The notes: a model not told the origin generated them from the letters alone. A DNA stretch of 54,716 nt from an uncultured Methylococcaceae bacterium (GCA_903866825.1 CAIPPE010000178.1:1-54716), one strand, 5' to 3'. Shown: positions 42,717-51,924, numbered from the stretch's first letter. Made by a program: numbers and translations.

Positions 42717-44321
42717 ATGACCAAACAATTAGACTTATTGGATATTCAGGGCAATGTAATCCGTGCTTACGGTCGTTTTGGCTACCCCGTAGCTCGGTAT
42801 GTGTTTTTGAATATCAAAGATGAAGGAATAGGAAGGGCGTTTGTCGGCGAAATCAGCAAAAAAGTCACCACCTCGGTTGAGTGGGGAAAGAAAGATAATG
42901 GAGAAATTAAAAAGCCTAACTGGACTGTTAATATCGCCTTCACCTATCAAGGTTTGAAAGAATTAGGTTTACCCAGATCATCTCTGGTTGGTTTCTCGCC
43001 AGAATTTGTTAGCGGTATGAAAGCGCGTAAGGACATATTAGGGGATGATGGTGCAAGCTCTCCAGAGCACTGGGATCCGATATGGCGTAAAAATCGCGAA
43101 ACGCGCGACAAGGATGTCCATATTTTTATCACTCTCAATGCGCAGTTCTCGGAAGACAACAAATTACTCGAGGAAAGTTACAACTGGTTAACGAGTATTA
43201 TCAAGAAATATAAAACCGGTGTAAGGTTGCTTAGCGGTCATCTTGGTGATGATGGGGCTGAACAGGACTATCAGGATGCTAAAATCGTACTGGATGAACA
43301 GGGCTTACCAACTTCCAAAGAGCATTTTGGTTACAGTGATGGTATAGGCGATCCTGTATTTGAAGGAGTTCCGTATGATGCCAATCGCATCAAGGGTCGC
43401 GGCAAGCAAATGGCAGACGGTTCATGGGCTCCGTTAGCGACTGGAGAGTTTTTGCTGGGACATATTGACGAAGCCAAGGAATATCCGCCAGCGCCAAATC
43501 CGATTCTTCTCTCGCGGAACGGCACTTACATGGTATACCGGAAACTGCATGAAAACGTAGCAACCTTTGAATCCTATCTGAATAAACATAGCGATAATTT
43601 TTCTAAAGGCAAGGATGGTGATGCAAAACAATTAAAAGAACTACTCGCCGCCAAGTTTGTTGGTCGCTGGCGAGACAACGGCGCGCCTTTGACTGAGGCT
43701 CCTGATGTCGCTAGCAAAGCCGAGTTCGATAAAAAATTCGAGGCAGCAGATGATAAGACTAAAGATGACTTGCTCAGCAACTTTACTTATGATGATGACA
43801 TGAGCGGAGCAAAATGTCCGTTTAGCTCGCATATCCGCCGAATTAATCCACGTGCTTCGCTGGAAATGATCAGTGATCCTAAAACTGCAGGCGCTTTAAA
43901 AATAAGTAAAAATGCGTTTGACACCCCGGGGGCGTTGTCTAACAGACGGCGTTTATTACGGCGAGGTTTGCCCTACGGTCAAGTTATAGATCGCACTAAA
44001 GATGATGGCAATCATGGCATTATTATCATGATGATTAACGCCGATATCAATCGGCAATTTGAGTTCGTGCAGCAGCAGTGGATTAATTACGGAAACGATT
44101 TCAGAGCAGGTAGTGATAAGGAAATTATCTTGGGTAATCATTCGGCCGATGTGAGATTTCCAAGTAAAGCCGTGCTGCAAGTTGACCCTAAGAGTGATCA
44201 AGCACCGTACATTTTATCCAAGATCCCCCGTTTTGTAGAAACCCGAGGAGGTGACTATTTTTTCGTACCTAGTATGACCGCATTAAGAATGATTGCACAA
44301 GGCGTCATTGATCCGACTTAA
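42717..44321 (+). CDS. DyP-type haem peroxidase
   Basis: A 534-aa protein of the large (class C/D-like) dye-decolorising peroxidase group. The N-terminal LLDIQGNVIRAYGR and AFTYQGLKELGLP are typical, FGYSDGIGDP (~205) is the GxxDG motif bearing the distal catalytic Asp, and CPFSSHIRRINPR (~367) contains the proximal haem His. No Tat or Sec signal is seen, so it is probably cytosolic or exported by another route. It oxidises bulky substrates with H2O2. It is the last gene of the cassette, followed by a noncoding gap. Confidence 0.85.
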   Translation: MTKQLDLLDIQGNVIRAYGRFGYPVARYVFLNIKDEGIGRAFVGEISKKVTTSVEWGKKDNGEIKKPNWTVNIAFTYQGLKELGLPRSSLVGFSPEFVSGMKARKDILGDDGASSPEHWDPIWRKNRETRDKDVHIFITLNAQFSEDNKLLEESYNWLTSIIKKYKTGVRLLSGHLGDDGAEQDYQDAKIVLDEQGLPTSKEHFGYSDGIGDPVFEGVPYDANRIKGRGKQMADGSWAPLATGEFLLGHIDEAKEYPPAPNPILLSRNGTYMVYRKLHENVATFESYLNKHSDNFSKGKDGDAKQLKELLAAKFVGRWRDNGAPLTEAPDVASKAEFDKKFEAADDKTKDDLLSNFTYDDDMSGAKCPFSSHIRRINPRASLEMISDPKTAGALKISKNAFDTPGALSNRRRLLRRGLPYGQVIDRTKDDGNHGIIIMMINADINRQFEFVQQQWINYGNDFRAGSDKEIILGNHSADVRFPSKAVLQVDPKSDQAPYILSKIPRFVETRGGDYFFVPSMTALRMIAQGVIDPT

Positions 44322-44424
44322 AATTTTATCTAACAAAATTGATTCGCCTTATTTGCTTCGTGAACAATTACTTTATACATCTTGTATAATTTAGGCCAAG
44401 CAGTAAATTCCAAAACATAGTCAA

Positions 44425-44478
44425 AAAACCTTTTAACTATCGGTGTGAGCACAGATTCAACGGTAGGAAAAAGGTTTT
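44425..44478. terminator. possible bidirectional terminator / inverted repeat
   Basis: AAAACCTTTT (44,425-44,434) and AAAAGGTTTT (44,469-44,478) form a perfect 10-bp inverted repeat with a 34-base loop, between the convergent DyP and phosphoesterase genes. The A- and T-rich arms could give transcription stop signals both ways. The long loop makes this tentative. Confidence 0.35.
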
Positions 44479-44506
44479 GAACAATCACTTTAGCCTGAAT
44501 AAACAG

Positions 44507-45982
44507 TTATTCTTGATCTTTTTCTTTATCAGGTTTGCTATTAAATACATCAGTACCGAAGGGGACCAGATCTGATTTTGCTGCGTAACCCAGATGTCCT
44601 AATCCATCATCACCGCCATTGTGAAGTCCAAGCAGATCTTCATAGCTGCGTAATGCAGAAAAGTGGTTGTAATATCCTGTAGCGTTGACAGAACCGGGTT
44701 TAATGTAGTTTTTATTAAATAACACTGCGCCCACTTGTCCACCGCCTGGATAAAGATTAGGGGTAGCAGGATTTTGTATCTTGAATAAACCCAACACCTG
44801 ACTGAAACCAAAATAGCTTACATTGGGGCCACTTGGCGCATTACAGAGAGACTGATCAACTGATGGGCAAGCTCTTGAATCTGATAAACCGGATTCATCA
44901 AATGTCAAAACAACCAGCATTTTACCGCTTTGGTAAGCGGGTGAATTAAAGATCAACGGCATCCAGTGCTTTAACCATAAATCAGCAGAAACCAGTCCAC
45001 CTATATTTTTTCCTGCAGCATTCTTGGTGCCCTCAACATTTGGGCCTGCACAGGTTGCATCATGACCATCGTTACAAAGGTTTGGGGACACAAACAAGAA
45101 TTTCGGTGTGGTTTCAATACGGCTTAAATCTTCAGCCAAATGACCTGTAAAACTATCAGGCTCGCCATTTTGACCGACCGTAACTTGCCCAAGCGGAACT
45201 ACATGGCTATCGCAACGTGCTTGATCATCAATGACAGAATGGAAATACACAAATGGATTGTGTCTGGTCGCATATTGATCGTCAGCTGCTGCAGAGTTTG
45301 AATAGTCAACGCCGCCGATAGGTGGATGTGCACATGTCGCGCCGCCAAGCAGATCAGGGTTACCATAATCTCTTAAAATATTATTGCCCATGTCTTCTGC
45401 GTAAGAACGCCAGTTCAGTCTATGATGTTCGTGCTCATGTTCCTTCACGCCTTCATGATCATCAGAATATTTGGCATCCAGTTGATCGCCAATAGTAATT
45501 ACACCTTGACCATTTGCACTTGGAGCGGGCATTACGCAACCATCTCCGACAACCTGGCCAGGATTAGCCATCTGATCAGGTGCATCGGTTCCCGGTTGTA
45601 CATCGTTAAAGCCACCAATAACTGGCGGATGTGAAAGTGAGCTTAGGTTTAAACAATCATTGGTAAGGGCTTGGGTTGGACCTTGACCTGAAACCTGAGA
45701 AATATAGTTGCCAGCACTCACATGGCTGGTTCCAAAATAGTTAGGGATCAATTGGCCTTGGCTAAGCAAGGTGGTATTAAGATAAACAGCGGGGGATGTG
45801 GGGCTAAAGGTGCTGTTATAGTTTTCATTCTCCAGATCAATGACTAGAATATGTTCTATAGCACCCTTCGGCAAAGCTGCACGGGTAACATCGTTATCAT
45901 TATCTGCAAAGCTGCTAGCCGGTAACACGCTTATTAATGCAGTTGTAGCCAGAAAACTGCTCACTAAAGCTTTCAATTTCAT
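44507..45982 (-). CDS. secreted phosphoesterase-family protein (acid phosphatase/phospholipase C-like)
   Basis: A 491-aa protein with a Sec signal peptide (MKLKALVSSFLATTALISVLPASSFA). The phosphoesterase fold (PF04185 type) shows IEHILVIDLENENYNSTF near the start, YFGTSHVSAGNYISQVSGQ, LVVLTFDESGLSD and a late GYYNHFSALRSYEDLLGL. The family includes acid phosphatases and phospholipases C. Two His/Glu/Asp-rich stretches (DDHEGVKEHEHEHHR) may bind metal. It ends in a charged tail (KPDKEKDQE). Confidence 0.82.
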   Translation of the reverse strand: MKLKALVSSFLATTALISVLPASSFADNDNDVTRAALPKGAIEHILVIDLENENYNSTFSPTSPAVYLNTTLLSQGQLIPNYFGTSHVSAGNYISQVSGQGPTQALTNDCLNLSSLSHPPVIGGFNDVQPGTDAPDQMANPGQVVGDGCVMPAPSANGQGVITIGDQLDAKYSDDHEGVKEHEHEHHRLNWRSYAEDMGNNILRDYGNPDLLGGATCAHPPIGGVDYSNSAAADDQYATRHNPFVYFHSVIDDQARCDSHVVPLGQVTVGQNGEPDSFTGHLAEDLSRIETTPKFLFVSPNLCNDGHDATCAGPNVEGTKNAAGKNIGGLVSADLWLKHWMPLIFNSPAYQSGKMLVVLTFDESGLSDSRACPSVDQSLCNAPSGPNVSYFGFSQVLGLFKIQNPATPNLYPGGGQVGAVLFNKNYIKPGSVNATGYYNHFSALRSYEDLLGLHNGGDDGLGHLGYAAKSDLVPFGTDVFNSKPDKEKDQE

Positions 45983-46137
45983 AGGAGTCCTGTAAACTTT
46001 TTGTTGTTTTTCTAAGGGAGTAGATTATGGGGAAATTTAAGGCAAAAACTTCCTTACAAAATGCTATCAGGACCAGATGTCATTAACATTACAACCCATA
46101 AATGAAAGTAATACCTTTATATTCACGGTAAACTACG

Positions 46138-46686
46138 ATGCACAAGCGCCTAAAAACCATTGCTGACGAATTAGGCATTTCTGAATCGTTACTGCTTGCT
46201 AAAAACTTATGCCTCTATCAGGAGGCTACTGAATTTGAAGTCGTTTACACCGATAACCAGGGACGAAGCTATCTGCTGACCCCTGCGGCCGCTGCAGCCT
46301 GGCGAGCGTTATCGACAGCAGCGGCGGTTGATGATATTACGCTCACCCTGGTATCTGCATTTCGCAGCATAGATCGGCAGGCGGACATTATTCGCCGAAA
46401 ACTTGCTGCAGCTATCAGCATCGAAGATATACTGACGGTACTGGCACCACCGGGTTACAGTGAACACCATACCGGTCGGGCCGTTGACATTTCAACGCCC
46501 GGTACTGCACCAGCAACTCTGGCATTTGAACAAACAGCAGCCTTTACCTGGCTAAATACCCACGCTCAGCGCTTTGGCTTTTATTTGTCTTTTCCACAAG
46601 ACAATCCGTATGGCTATCAATATGAACCCTGGCACTGGTGTTATCACCCTGCCCCCCACGACTTGCCTCACTATAATTTATCTTGA
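46138..46686 (+). CDS. VanY-type D-Ala-D-Ala carboxypeptidase (M15 family)
   Basis: A 182-aa M15B peptidase core. SAFRSIDRQADIIRRKL and GYSEHHTGRAVDI carry the first zinc ligands (His and Asp) and EPWHWCYHP the final His and catalytic Glu. It would trim the terminal D-Ala from peptidoglycan stem peptides. No signal peptide is visible, so the site of action is unclear. Codon use is somewhat more GC-rich than the nif genes. The 22-bp array begins about 55 bases after its stop. Confidence 0.82.
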   Translation: MHKRLKTIADELGISESLLLAKNLCLYQEATEFEVVYTDNQGRSYLLTPAAAAAWRALSTAAAVDDITLTLVSAFRSIDRQADIIRRKLAAAISIEDILTVLAPPGYSEHHTGRAVDISTPGTAPATLAFEQTAAFTWLNTHAQRFGFYLSFPQDNPYGYQYEPWHWCYHPAPHDLPHYNLS

Positions 46687-46741
46687 CCGCTTAGACATCA
46701 GTTTAAGAGACTCAATATGCAGCAGAATTTACCAAATAATG

Positions 46742-47055
46742 CATAAGTAGGGCTGGATTAAGCGCATACACAGTGCGTGAAAGTTCTATCACTTATCACG
46801 ATAAGGCTATACGACAGGTCAAACAGCTGTATAGCAGGTAAGACCTAAGTGTATACAACTATGTCAATAAGTCTATACACATACTTGCAACTGTGTATAC
46901 GCAATACCATGATACTGCTTATCACCTACTCTCAACTTGCTATACGTATACTCTCAAGGTGCTATACGCAGATCATCAAAGTGCTATACACTTAGTCTTA
47001 AAGTACTTATCGCATACGGACATACTACTTTACGCTTACGAAGAGGTGTGTATAA
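46742..47055. repeat. iteron-like array, ~14 units with 22-bp period
   Basis: Short units beginning (C/G)TATAC recur at 46,807, 46,829, 46,851, 46,873, 46,895, (46,917), 46,940, 46,962, 46,984, (47,006), (47,028) and 47,050, with three weaker units before. Spacing is 22 bp in almost every step. The best-conserved part is a 14-mer like AAAGTGCTATACGC; about 8 bases between copies vary. Several copies resemble DnaA boxes: CTATACACA at 46,873, GTATACACA (minus strand) at 46,892-46,900 and an exact TTATACACA (minus) at 47,047-47,055. An AT-rich stretch follows. The rest of 46,687-47,579 holds no convincing gene; a 64-codon frame across the array is incidental. Confidence 0.75.
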
Positions 47056-47466
47056 CTTTTTTTACTGTTGACTATGCACTTTTTTAAAAAAACTGATCAT
47101 ATCTTTGCTTATTTGTAGTCACAAATGGCTATTTTGGGTGACTTGACGAGTGCCCTGCCAGGCTTTATGGTCTAATATAACCTCGAGTATTCACCTGCTG
47201 GATTTAACTTATTGGCTATGTTTCAGAGGCATTGGTACGAATGGGGTTGGGCTGTAGATTTATACACTTATAATATGATGGTTGTTTAATCAACGCTAGA
47301 TTTTAGCGAGGGGGATTGAAGCCAGTAGTGTTTACACTGGAGAAATATCCAATGGTGCAGCTTTCATTTAGTCCATTAATATATCAATAACGAAGAGCGT
47401 ATTAACCTATATTCTGTATAATGTTTACTAATTCAGTATAAAACCATGCAAATAAAGCGAGCGGTG

Positions 47467-47513
47467 GCGTTTCCGGTATTACGGGTTTGCTAGCGGCGAA
47501 ATGCCGGAAACGC
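47467..47513. repeat. inverted repeat at the edge of the photoreceptor module
   Basis: GCGTTTCCGG (47,467-47,476) and CCGGAAACGC (47,504-47,513) are perfect 10-bp inverted repeats 27 bases apart, about 65 bases before the phytochrome start. GC content rises sharply from here rightward. It could be a leader hairpin, an operator or a remnant of a mobile-element end. Confidence 0.5.
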
Positions 47514-47579
47514 AGGTTCACGAAGTCTATCGAATCAGCTTATTCCTGCCTACAGACTGTTTTTTTACAAAAAACGACT

Positions 47580-49937
47580 ATGACCAACAACCCGACTGAA
47601 AACACACCGCTGCCCTGGGCCGACGGCCATTACAGCATTAAAAGTTACGGCACCACCCTTACCACCTGCGACAGCGAACCGGTGCAGACGCCCGGCTGTA
47701 TTCAGACGCACGGCGCGATGCTGGTTGTGCGCCTTCGAGACTTGACGATTCTCCAGGCCAGCGAAAACACCGCCCAACATCTTGGCGAGCCTCCGGAACG
47801 TTTGCTGGATCAACCCGTGTCTATCGTGGTTGGTGAAACGAACGCAGAACGTTTACAAGAAATATTGGAACACGAACCGGTCGAGGGCAACACGCTTTAT
47901 GTTTTTACACTGCCTCCGCGCGAAGGCAGAATCGCGTTCGACGTTTGTGTCCATACTATTGATGGCGCGGCGGTACTGGAGTTCGAAGCTACCTGCAAGG
48001 CAGGAAACCACGCGAATGGTGATTATTTTTTGCTGGTAAAAGCAGCTGTGCATCGCCTGCAAGCTGCCAGCAGCCTGCGCGGGTTTTGCCAACGTGTGTC
48101 GGAGGAAGTGCGAGGTATTACCGGACTGGATCGGGTGATGGTGTACCGTTTTCACGCCGATAATCATGGAGAGGTGTTTGCCGAAAGCAAGCGCGACGAT
48201 TTACTTCCCTGGCTGGGTTTGCACTACCCAGAGGCTGATATACCGAAACAGGCGCGCGAAATATACAAACGTATCTGGATACGTCCACTGCCTGATGCGG
48301 CCGGTTCACTGGCGGAGATGGTCCCGCTTGCAAATCCAGATACCGGTCGCCCGCTAAATATGACGTATTGCGCGTTACGCGGTGCTTCGGTGATGTACAC
48401 GGAATATCTGGCCAATATGGGCGTAGCTGCGTCACTTACCATGGGCATTCTGATCGATGGCGAGCTGTGGGGGCTGATCGCCTGCCACCACCTTGAGCCA
48501 ACACAGTTCCCGCATCAGGTGCGCTCGGCCTGCGAACTTCTGGCACAAGTCGCTTCATTACAACTCAAGTCGGCAGAGCAAAACGAGCAACTTACTTATC
48601 GGCTCAAGCTTGAAACTATCCATCAGCTACTCGTCGCTAAAGCCGCGAGAGAAGGTGATCTGATGGCTTTGTCTGACCGCGAGCCGTCGTTGCTCGATGC
48701 CATGGATGCCGATGGTGCCGCATTATATTACCTGGATCGCTGGTGGTGCGCCGGTCGAACACCCACTCTGATACAGCTTGATGCGTTGACCGAGTGGCTC
48801 CAAGAACGCCCTGAGTTCAATTCGGACTCGCGGCCAATATTTATTACCGATTCGCTTGCACGGGACTATCCGGCCGGGGCAGAGTTTGCTGGGGTCGCCA
48901 GCGGGGTGCTTGCAGTCAGGATCTCGCGCCAGAGGCGAAAACTTATCATCTGGTTCCGGCCAGAGACGATTCAAACTGTGAACTGGGCTGGCAACCCGAA
49001 TGACAAGCCGATCGTGCCTGGCCCTCAAGGATCACGCCTGACCCCACGCACCTCGTTTGAATTATACGTAGAATCGGTGCGTGAACGCTCGCTCCCGTGG
49101 TCCGAAATGGAAATCGATGCGGCCCTGCGCCTGCGCCTGTTGATTATGGAACTGGTCATCGCGCGCGCAGAGCGGCTGGCGGAGTTGAACGAGAATCTCA
49201 CTAGCAGCAACGAGGAACTCGACGCTTTCGCCTACGTCGCTTCTCATGACCTCAAAGAGCCACTGCGAGGTATTCATCGCTACGCGTATCAACTGCTGGA
49301 AGAGAGCACTCAGGTGCTTGATAAAGACAACCGCCAGCGTGTCGAGAGCCTGATGCGCCTGACTTTGCGTATGGACAGCCTGCTGGATTCACTCCTGAAC
49401 TTTTCCCGCGTGGGCCGAACAAATCTTGAATTCTTAAACGTAGATCTCAACGAAGTGCTTGATGAGGCATTAGAGATGATCGGCGTAGGCCGAACGGAAA
49501 AAACCTGTACCATCCAACTCCCTCGCCCGCTTCCTGCTATCCAATGTGATCCGGTGCGCGTTCGCGAAATTTTCAGTAACCTGATAAGTAACGCCCTCAA
49601 GTATAATCGTCAGGATTACCCGCGCATCGAGGTAGGCTACATTGCCCCTGACGAACTGAGCCCACGCCCGAACGCTCCCGCCGAAGCCGATGGATACATT
49701 ATTTATTACGTGCGCGACGACGGTATCGGCATTGAGCAACGGTACTTCGAACAAATTTTCCGCATGTTCAAACGGCTGCACGGGCGCGATGAATTCGGCG
49801 GCGGCGTAGGTGCTGGACTCACAGTTGTTAAGAAAGTCGTCCAGCGCCACGGAGGTTGTATCTGGCTGGATTCAACATTAGATGCTGGTAGTACCTTTTA
49901 TTTCACCCTGCCCAGTGGGGATGAGGTCAGGTCATGA
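47580..49937 (+). CDS. bphP: bacteriophytochrome histidine kinase
   Basis: A 785-aa red/far-red photoreceptor: PAS (~20-115) with the biliverdin-binding Cys30 in TTCDSEPVQTPGCIQTHG, GAF (~140-310) with YPEADIPKQAR and LWGLIACHH, and PHY (~320-510) with the tongue motif PRTSF. The kinase has SHDLKEPLRGI (phospho-His), NLISNALKYN and DDGIGIE. The GAF His that usually sits in SxxHxEYLxNM is Tyr here (SVMYTEYLANM). The start at 47580 gives the normal Cys position; a longer frame exists upstream without a ribosome site. Its stop overlaps the response-regulator gene. Confidence 0.9.
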   Translation: MTNNPTENTPLPWADGHYSIKSYGTTLTTCDSEPVQTPGCIQTHGAMLVVRLRDLTILQASENTAQHLGEPPERLLDQPVSIVVGETNAERLQEILEHEPVEGNTLYVFTLPPREGRIAFDVCVHTIDGAAVLEFEATCKAGNHANGDYFLLVKAAVHRLQAASSLRGFCQRVSEEVRGITGLDRVMVYRFHADNHGEVFAESKRDDLLPWLGLHYPEADIPKQAREIYKRIWIRPLPDAAGSLAEMVPLANPDTGRPLNMTYCALRGASVMYTEYLANMGVAASLTMGILIDGELWGLIACHHLEPTQFPHQVRSACELLAQVASLQLKSAEQNEQLTYRLKLETIHQLLVAKAAREGDLMALSDREPSLLDAMDADGAALYYLDRWWCAGRTPTLIQLDALTEWLQERPEFNSDSRPIFITDSLARDYPAGAEFAGVASGVLAVRISRQRRKLIIWFRPETIQTVNWAGNPNDKPIVPGPQGSRLTPRTSFELYVESVRERSLPWSEMEIDAALRLRLLIMELVIARAERLAELNENLTSSNEELDAFAYVASHDLKEPLRGIHRYAYQLLEESTQVLDKDNRQRVESLMRLTLRMDSLLDSLLNFSRVGRTNLEFLNVDLNEVLDEALEMIGVGRTEKTCTIQLPRPLPAIQCDPVRVREIFSNLISNALKYNRQDYPRIEVGYIAPDELSPRPNAPAEADGYIIYYVRDDGIGIEQRYFEQIFRMFKRLHGRDEFGGGVGAGLTVVKKVVQRHGGCIWLDSTLDAGSTFYFTLPSGDEVRS

Positions 49938-50359
49938 ACCGCTTGCGCACTATTCTTGTGGTCGAGGATTCCGATGAGGATTTTGCAACCGTACTTGATG
50001 CCGCCAAACGCGCCGGTGTGACTAATGAAATATGTCGGGTGACGTCTGGCGAAGCTTGCATGCAGCGGTTACGCGCAGCCACTGAAAACAAAAACACAAT
50101 CCCCACGCTCATCCTATTGGACTTGAACATGCCAAGGGACGACGGCCGTGATGTGCTGCGGGAAATAAATCAGGACGAGCGCCTCCGTTCCATGTTGCTG
50201 GTCGTACTCAGTACCTCGGCCAATCCACGCGATCTGGCTTTTTGTTATGCGTGCGGTGCCAACGCCTACCATGTCAAACCGGTGAATCATTTGCTCCACT
50301 TGCAGGTTCTTGAGCAAATCTTCGGTTACTGGTTAACCAGTGTTGTATTTTTCACCTGA
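49934..50359 (+). CDS. phytochrome-associated single-domain response regulator (Rcp1 type)
   Basis: A 141-aa receiver domain: acidic pair in LVVEDSDED, phospho-acceptor Asp63 in LILLDLNMP, switch Ser/Thr in VLSTSANPRD and Lys in AYHVKPVN. The aromatic tail (LEQIFGYWLTSVV) is typical of Rcp1-like regulators paired with phytochromes. It overlaps the bphP stop by four bases (ATGA). It has no output domain, so it probably relays phosphate to another protein, perhaps the kinase encoded next. Confidence 0.88.
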   Translation: MNRLRTILVVEDSDEDFATVLDAAKRAGVTNEICRVTSGEACMQRLRAATENKNTIPTLILLDLNMPRDDGRDVLREINQDERLRSMLLVVLSTSANPRDLAFCYACGANAYHVKPVNHLLHLQVLEQIFGYWLTSVVFFT

Positions 50360-50373
50360 CTACACTTTGCAAA

Positions 50374-51924
50374 TTGAACAATAAGCTTTGGCATATTCTG
50401 TTGATCGAAGACAATGCGGATGACCGAGCGGAACTCCGGCGGATGCTGCTGCGCGGATCGGACCGGCGCTACCGTTTTACCGAGACGGAACTTGGGGCTG
50501 AAGGTTTGCGTATAGTACGTGAGAAACAGGACGGCCCCTTCGATTGTGTCTTGCTTGACTATTACTTGCCTGATATGAACGGAGATGATGTGTTGGAGGC
50601 GTTATGTAATGGTGAGGAATTGCCTCCGTGTCCAGTAGTGGTAGTCACCGGGTCGGACAGAGAGGACGGTGCGAAGCTGCTCCGCATGGGTGCTCAGGAC
50701 TATATTGGCAAAAACTGGATCACCCCCGGGAGCCTCACGCGCATTGTAGAAAATGCTACAGAGCGCTACAAGTTACTGATAGAGCGCAACCGGACTCATG
50801 AAATGTTGTACGAAAAAGAGGAACGGCTGCGGCTTGCTCTGGACGCAGGAGCCATGGCAACCTGGGATTGGGACATCGCCAGTGGCGCTATGAATTGGAA
50901 CAATAAGTTATATGAATTATTGGGCTATAACCAGGGAACCATGAGCGCAAGTTATGAGGCTTGGGCCAGACGCTTGTACCCAGAAGATCTTCCGAGAATA
51001 GAGGCTATTATTCAGGAAAGCTTGGAGCAGGGAATCGACTATAGAGCCGACTACAGGATATTTGGGAAGAATGACGCAAAGCTCTGGATTGAGGCGCGAG
51101 GCCGGTTTGAGTATGATAAAGCCGGAAAGAACCTGCGTTGTTATGGTGTCATGCTGGACATTACCGAGCGCAAGCGCATCGAGTCAGAGTTGATCAATGT
51201 TATGTTACTGGCAGATCAAGCCAATCGCGCCAAATCGGATTTTCTCTCCAGCATGAGCCATGAGTTGCGCACACCGCTTAATGCGATCCTCGGTTTCGCC
51301 CAGTTGCTCGAATCTGGCTCGCCGCAACCAATGCCTGGCCAAAAAGCCAGAATCGATAAGATTATCCAGGCCGGTTGGTATCTATTGGCGTTAATCAATG
51401 AAATCCTTGATCTTGCTTCGATCGAATCCGGCAAACTGAGGTTGTCGCTGGAACCTGTGTCAGTAAATGACATACTGAGCGATTGCCAGACCATGATTGA
51501 ACTGCAGGCGCAAAAAAACAGCATCTCCCTGAACTTCTTCCTGCTCGATCCCCCTTGTTTTGTCAAATCCGACCCAACACGGTTGAAGCAGGTTTTGATC
51601 AATCTACTTAGCAACGCGATCAAATATAACCGTGAGCATGGAACGGTCGAGGTCAAATATTCTACGGTCACTCCGGAACACATCCGCATCAGCATTAAGG
51701 ATAGCGGCATAGGCCTGCCTCCCGAAAAGATGGCATTTCTGTTTGAACCATTCAATCGTCTAGGACAACTGACGAACAGCCCCAAGGACGGGACCGGCAT
51801 CGGTCTTGCGATAACTAAACAACTGGTCGAGCTAATGGGAGGTACTATAGGTGTTGAATGTACCGTCGGGCAGGGCTGCGAATTCTGGATCGAATTGGCC
51901 CAGGACATCACATCTTGCCGTTAA
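50374..51924 (+). CDS. REC-PAS-histidine kinase
   Basis: A 516-aa hybrid. It has an N-terminal receiver (~5-125; LLIEDNADDRAEL, phospho-Asp in CVLLDYYLPDMNG), a PAS domain with PAC (~145-270; ALDAGAMATWDWD), then HisKA with FLSSMSHELRTPLNAILGFAQL and HATPase_c with NLLSNAIKYN, DSGIGLP and GTGIGLAITKQ. The only sensible start is TTG at 50374, 14 bases after the previous gene, with no clear ribosome site. It likely takes phosphate or signals from the phytochrome pair. Confidence 0.87.
   Translation: MNNKLWHILLIEDNADDRAELRRMLLRGSDRRYRFTETELGAEGLRIVREKQDGPFDCVLLDYYLPDMNGDDVLEALCNGEELPPCPVVVVTGSDREDGAKLLRMGAQDYIGKNWITPGSLTRIVENATERYKLLIERNRTHEMLYEKEERLRLALDAGAMATWDWDIASGAMNWNNKLYELLGYNQGTMSASYEAWARRLYPEDLPRIEAIIQESLEQGIDYRADYRIFGKNDAKLWIEARGRFEYDKAGKNLRCYGVMLDITERKRIESELINVMLLADQANRAKSDFLSSMSHELRTPLNAILGFAQLLESGSPQPMPGQKARIDKIIQAGWYLLALINEILDLASIESGKLRLSLEPVSVNDILSDCQTMIELQAQKNSISLNFFLLDPPCFVKSDPTRLKQVLINLLSNAIKYNREHGTVEVKYSTVTPEHIRISIKDSGIGLPPEKMAFLFEPFNRLGQLTNSPKDGTGIGLAITKQLVELMGGTIGVECTVGQGCEFWIELAQDITSCR

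Noticed and set aside
46742-47055. CRISPR array
   Set aside because: The conserved part is only ~14 bp and the variable part ~8 bp, far too short for spacers, and there are no cas genes.
46893-47087. 64-codon open frame across the repeat array
   Set aside because: It is a by-product of the 22-bp repeats, which shift frame each unit; composition is Tyr/His/Leu-rich nonsense and no ribosome site precedes it.
51216-51911. 231-codon antisense frame within the REC-PAS-kinase gene
   Set aside because: The opposite strand encodes a complete HisKA/HATPase domain; the antisense product has no family features.
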